Positions 60,995-64,000 of a DNA stretch of 64,000 nt are shown piece after piece. The position numbers were made by a program, and so were the translations under genes. This DNA is from Trichopria drosophilae. Taxonomy: Eukaryota; Arthropoda; Insecta; Hymenoptera; Diapriidae. A model generated the notes under the pieces. The model saw only the letters and a program-made list of their open reading frames with translations. It had not been told where the DNA came from and made no database searches. Position 1 is the stretch's first letter, and every line of letters begins with the position of its first letter. The stretch lies in NCBI GenBank assembly GCA_030407085.1, contig CM059582.1:208722001-208786000 (forward strand), read 5' to 3'.

Positions 60995-62091
60995 CCCGCG
61001 TAAAAATAAAAAAAACTTCAGAAGATCTCAAAAAGATCTTTCTTAAAAATGTCACTATTCAAGATGTTATTTGAGAATTTTTTAAGACTTCAAACTATAA
61101 CTAGTTTATCAAAATATTTTTGAGATCTTTATGAGATCTTTAAGAAAAATTTGTACTATTTTTTGAGATCTTTTTAAGACTTTCTTTTCACAGCATGATT
61201 TTACGAAAACATAATTTTATTAATCTTATCGATATCTTTTCAAGATCTTTTTTTTATATTTTTCGCATATGAAAAATAATATTTGTAATAAAATGCTGAA
61301 TTCTCTTATTTTTTGCAAAAATTAATTATCGAAGATGATTTTTAAGGTGATTACACAGTTTACTTGCTTTCTACTCTCTAATTTCCTAATAATTAAGATG
61401 GAATAAATACATTATACTTTTCTTAAGATATCGGTAGTAAACTTCATTATTTGTAATACTTTGTATTGCAGAAATTATAATATGTATGGGTAAAAGAAAA
61501 TGTATCAATTTTCGTCTAAGACACGTAAAATTGTAGCGTTTTCCATGCTTTCTGAAGGATGACAAATTTTCATTTCTCTGTCTTCATTGCATAAACCATT
61601 GTCAACGCATCGAAAAACAACTCTGGAAATCTCTCGTCTACGATTTGTGTTGTAAATGTTGAATATTCGTAATATGAAACTTTCTGTTTTCATGACATGA
61701 ATCGCTTGTATTAACGCCTACTATGTGTTTATTTCTCATCTTCGACTCGTTGTAAATATTGACCCCATATTATAAAGTGAAGTTGGAGAAATCACACCGG
61801 AAAGCAAGTAAAAAAGGTAATTACTTTAAAATTCATCTTCAATAATTAATTTTGGTAAAAAATAAGAGAATTCAGCATTTTATTACAAATATTTTTTTTC
61901 ATATCCGAAAAAGATAAAAAAAAAAGATCTTGAAGTGATCTCTATAAAAAGATCTCATAAAGATCTCAAAAAGATTTTGATAAACTAGTAGTTTAAAAGT
62001 CTTAAAAAGCTCTGGAATACATCCTGAATAGTGACATTTTTAAGAAAGATCTTTTTGAGGTCTTCTAAAGTCTTTTTTATTTTTACGCGGG
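60995..62091. mobile_element. 1.1-kb fold-back element flanked by TA
   Basis: Termini CCCGCGTAAAAATAAAAAA and TTTTTTATTTTTACGCGGG with TA on both outer sides (60993-60994, 62092-62093). Arms of about 300-360 bases (60995-61357 and 61810-62091) are reverse complements. They are packed with GATCTCAAAAAGATCTTT and AAGTCTTAAAAA motifs that also pair within an arm. The loop carries a 62-codon minus frame (61505-61693) without a known domain. Non-autonomous; TA target suggests a Tc1/mariner-type source. Confidence 0.8.
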
Positions 62092-62093
62092 TA

Positions 62094-63317
62094 TCAATGA
62101 TTGGAGATGTTCCTGTGTCCTCATTACTTTTGTAGTATGTCATTCAATCTTACAATATGTTGAAAATTGACTGAGAAGTGTAAATAATTTTAAACTATTG
62201 ATTTACTAATTCGTCATTGTACCAAATTAGCTAAAGAGATCACATTGTTTTAAGCAGTCATGTTTAAAAACTTGAAAGAAATACCAATAAATATTCTAAT
62301 TGTTATTACGTATATAGTTATTGGTTAAAAAATGGATTTTCGAAAAAGAAAAGATTATAAGTGAAAGTTACTAACATGAGTTAGAATTTGATTTATTAGA
62401 ACATGAAAATATTTCTACAGTCATACACTTTTCTGAAATAATTGACATAAATGACCAATTTTCTTCTTCTTGACCTTTTCGTCATAATAGTTGCACACCT
62501 TCATTATATACATTTAGGAATTTTCCCAAAATCGTCAACTCGCCATCCACCACACCGTGACCATTACCGGCCAAGCACGCTTCATAATTTCGTTTCGGGG
62601 TCTTTTGTGCTCTTGTCACATTTGCTACGGAACTATACGTATTTCAAGTACCTACTTCAGGCTATTCTGCATAAATGAAAATACCGACAATTAAGTAAAA
62701 TAAATTAGTCCGCATTATAAATATTAATATTTAAGTTTACTATTAAAAACACAATCCAAGTGGTTATTAAAATAGGAATCTTTTTTTACAAATCATATTT
62801 ATATTATGGTTAGAAGTTTGAATCAGAAGTCTGGTGTATTACGTGAAGGTACACTCCAAATTACAAGTTTTTATATACAGTTGCTTATCATTATCTTCAC
62901 CTGCGATTCTGGAACGATTAAAAATTTAATTTTCTCTCTGTTAGCAGAACTTTGGATTACTTTTTGTGCTATACTCCCAAATAAAGAAAAACAATTGACC
63001 CAGATGTTATGAATGTTTGTTTGCTGGTATCCGAAAAAAAATAGATCATATTTTGTTAATTTAGATGTTTAAAATTATTATAACAGAATGAAATTCAATT
63101 TTATACTTTCACTTACATTGTTATTTTAATTAGTTGTATGACTAACAATTATTGCCAAAATAAAATAAAAATTTGTCGTATGATCGATGTTTAAAAATAA
63201 TAAAAAAATAATTAAAAATGTATAAAATATAAGAAGTGATTTGGGGTAACCTGATCATACTAAATGTTAACTCAATCAGGTGCTGTCGAGGACCATATTA
63301 AAATTTGACCTGAAGTA
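62094..63317. other. AT-rich DNA, nothing recognised
   Basis: Two short plus frames (62451-62678, 62806-63012) have no recognised domain. Confidence 0.3.
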
Positions 63318-63606
63318 TACACAGAGAAAAGTGTCTTTTACTCAGTATTAGAATTCTTATATCCCGTAAAAGATCGTATTTTACGTATAGGGATAGCAAT
63401 ATTTCTATTACCGGTTACAAAAAGGAAGATTTTAAAGAAACATTCTTTTAAAATAGGAAAGTTTAATACAGTTTCGTATAACCTGTCAAAAACAAATGCT
63501 AAAAGACGGAGGATTTTACCAATTATAATATTTCTTTTAAGGGCTATAATACGCTGTTTTAAAAAACAAGGGATAGTAACTGGTAAAAGACACTTTTCTC
63601 AGTGTA
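63318..63606. mobile_element. ~290-bp MITE with 25-bp TIRs
   Basis: ACACAGAGAAAAGTGTCTTT at the left is mirrored by AAAGACACTTTTCTCAGTGT at the right, and flanked by TA/TATA. Inside, TAAAAGA/TCTTTTA motifs alternate. The ends resemble the CACAGAGAGAAA MITE family, but the interior differs. Non-coding. Confidence 0.75.
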
Positions 63607-63689
63607 TATCAACTTTTTTTTAGCCCCAAACTTCTAGGGCTAAATCTTTGACATGAGATTGAATTCATTTATTTTAGAAATCCAAGTCG

Positions 63690-64000
63690 CGCGGAATTAG
63701 TGTATCCCTTTCTTAATCTGAATCAGCGAGAAACTACTAATTGACAGTTCATAGTCGCTAATTCACAAAGCGCATTTGCGATCGCTGTGAATCAGCCGTT
63801 AGACACTGATTTCAACAGCGAACTCTTTTAAAGTGGCTGAAATATCATTGAAATGAAATCACATTTCCGTCGCTTCAAAACAATGCCTATTCACTAATCG
63901 ATCTAGTGGATTTTACTGAAATCAGTGGAATGAAATCACCTGTTTTTCGCTGGAAAGTAGTGTTTACTAACTTAGGCTAATTTCACTAAAATCACTGGAA
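63690..64000. repeat. Start of a repeat with CACTGATTTCA/TGAAATCA motifs, cut by the window
   Basis: From about 63720 to the end, motifs such as CTGAAATCAGTGGAATGAAA, CACTGATTTCAACAGCG and TTTCACTAAAATCACTGG recur in both orientations. GCGAGAAACTACTAA and similar flank them. CAGTG/CACTG core motifs resemble the subterminal motifs of the 52129-54556 element. The right boundary is outside the window. Confidence 0.45.

Overview
The window looks like a piece of an AT-rich insect nuclear genome. I favour Hymenoptera, but only by inference. It is gene-poor: I can defend one host coding exon with confidence, the first coding exon of a Neurexin-1 homologue on the minus strand (19696-20292). It carries a signal peptide and the first laminin-G/LNS domain and ends at a clean GT donor. 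Transcription would run toward position 1, so about 19.7 kb (1-19695) should be the start of a large first intron. A GC-rich block of about 1.4 kb (20293-21700) lies just upstream and is the best candidate for 5'UTR and promoter. A second GC-rich island (43300-43930) holds a possible plus-strand first exon that I do not recognise.

Most of the rest is mobile-element debris, with an unusual excess of inverted-repeat (fold-back) elements. The main ones are: a 5.75-kb fold-back with 1.2-kb arms (54-5800); a 0.7-kb one (7553-8271); one in the Nrx-1 intron (18885-19440); a roughly 150-bp tandem array between inverted ends with a tRNA-derived SINE head inside it (21847-23000); a 3.33-kb Tc1/mariner-superfamily element with a recognisable, frameshifted transposase of apparent DD41D type (28684-32016), itself nested in an older fold-back (28478-32880); a 2.43-kb TA-flanked element (52129-54556) carrying diverged tandem repeats and a 401-bp piggyBac-type MITE with a perfect TTAA duplication (53898-54298); a 1.7-kb fold-back (56396-58117) with a deleted relative at 35306-35916; a 1.1-kb TA-flanked fold-back (60995-62091); and several 87-300 bp MITEs.

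The oddest signals are these. (i) Three dispersed loci (27415-27675, 49100-49335, 54774-55100) are built from degenerate units of about 15 bp, A-run plus CCGACA-like core, and each array switches strand midway so it can fold on itself. (ii) The long terminal arms of the DD41D element contain 267-bp tandem units, each with up to three TCAAGGTCA-type nuclear-receptor half sites; its right arm is fused to a reversed, internally deleted piece of its own transposase. (iii) Several otherwise different fold-backs share a block around CAAAATGGCGGATCC, which resembles a YY1/Pho site. (iv) About 480 bp of degenerate CCTAA-type (insect telomere-like) repeat lies at 23585-24065. I saw no rRNA, CRISPR, operon or intact tRNA. 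Coordinates of arms and MITEs were read by eye and may be off by several bases.
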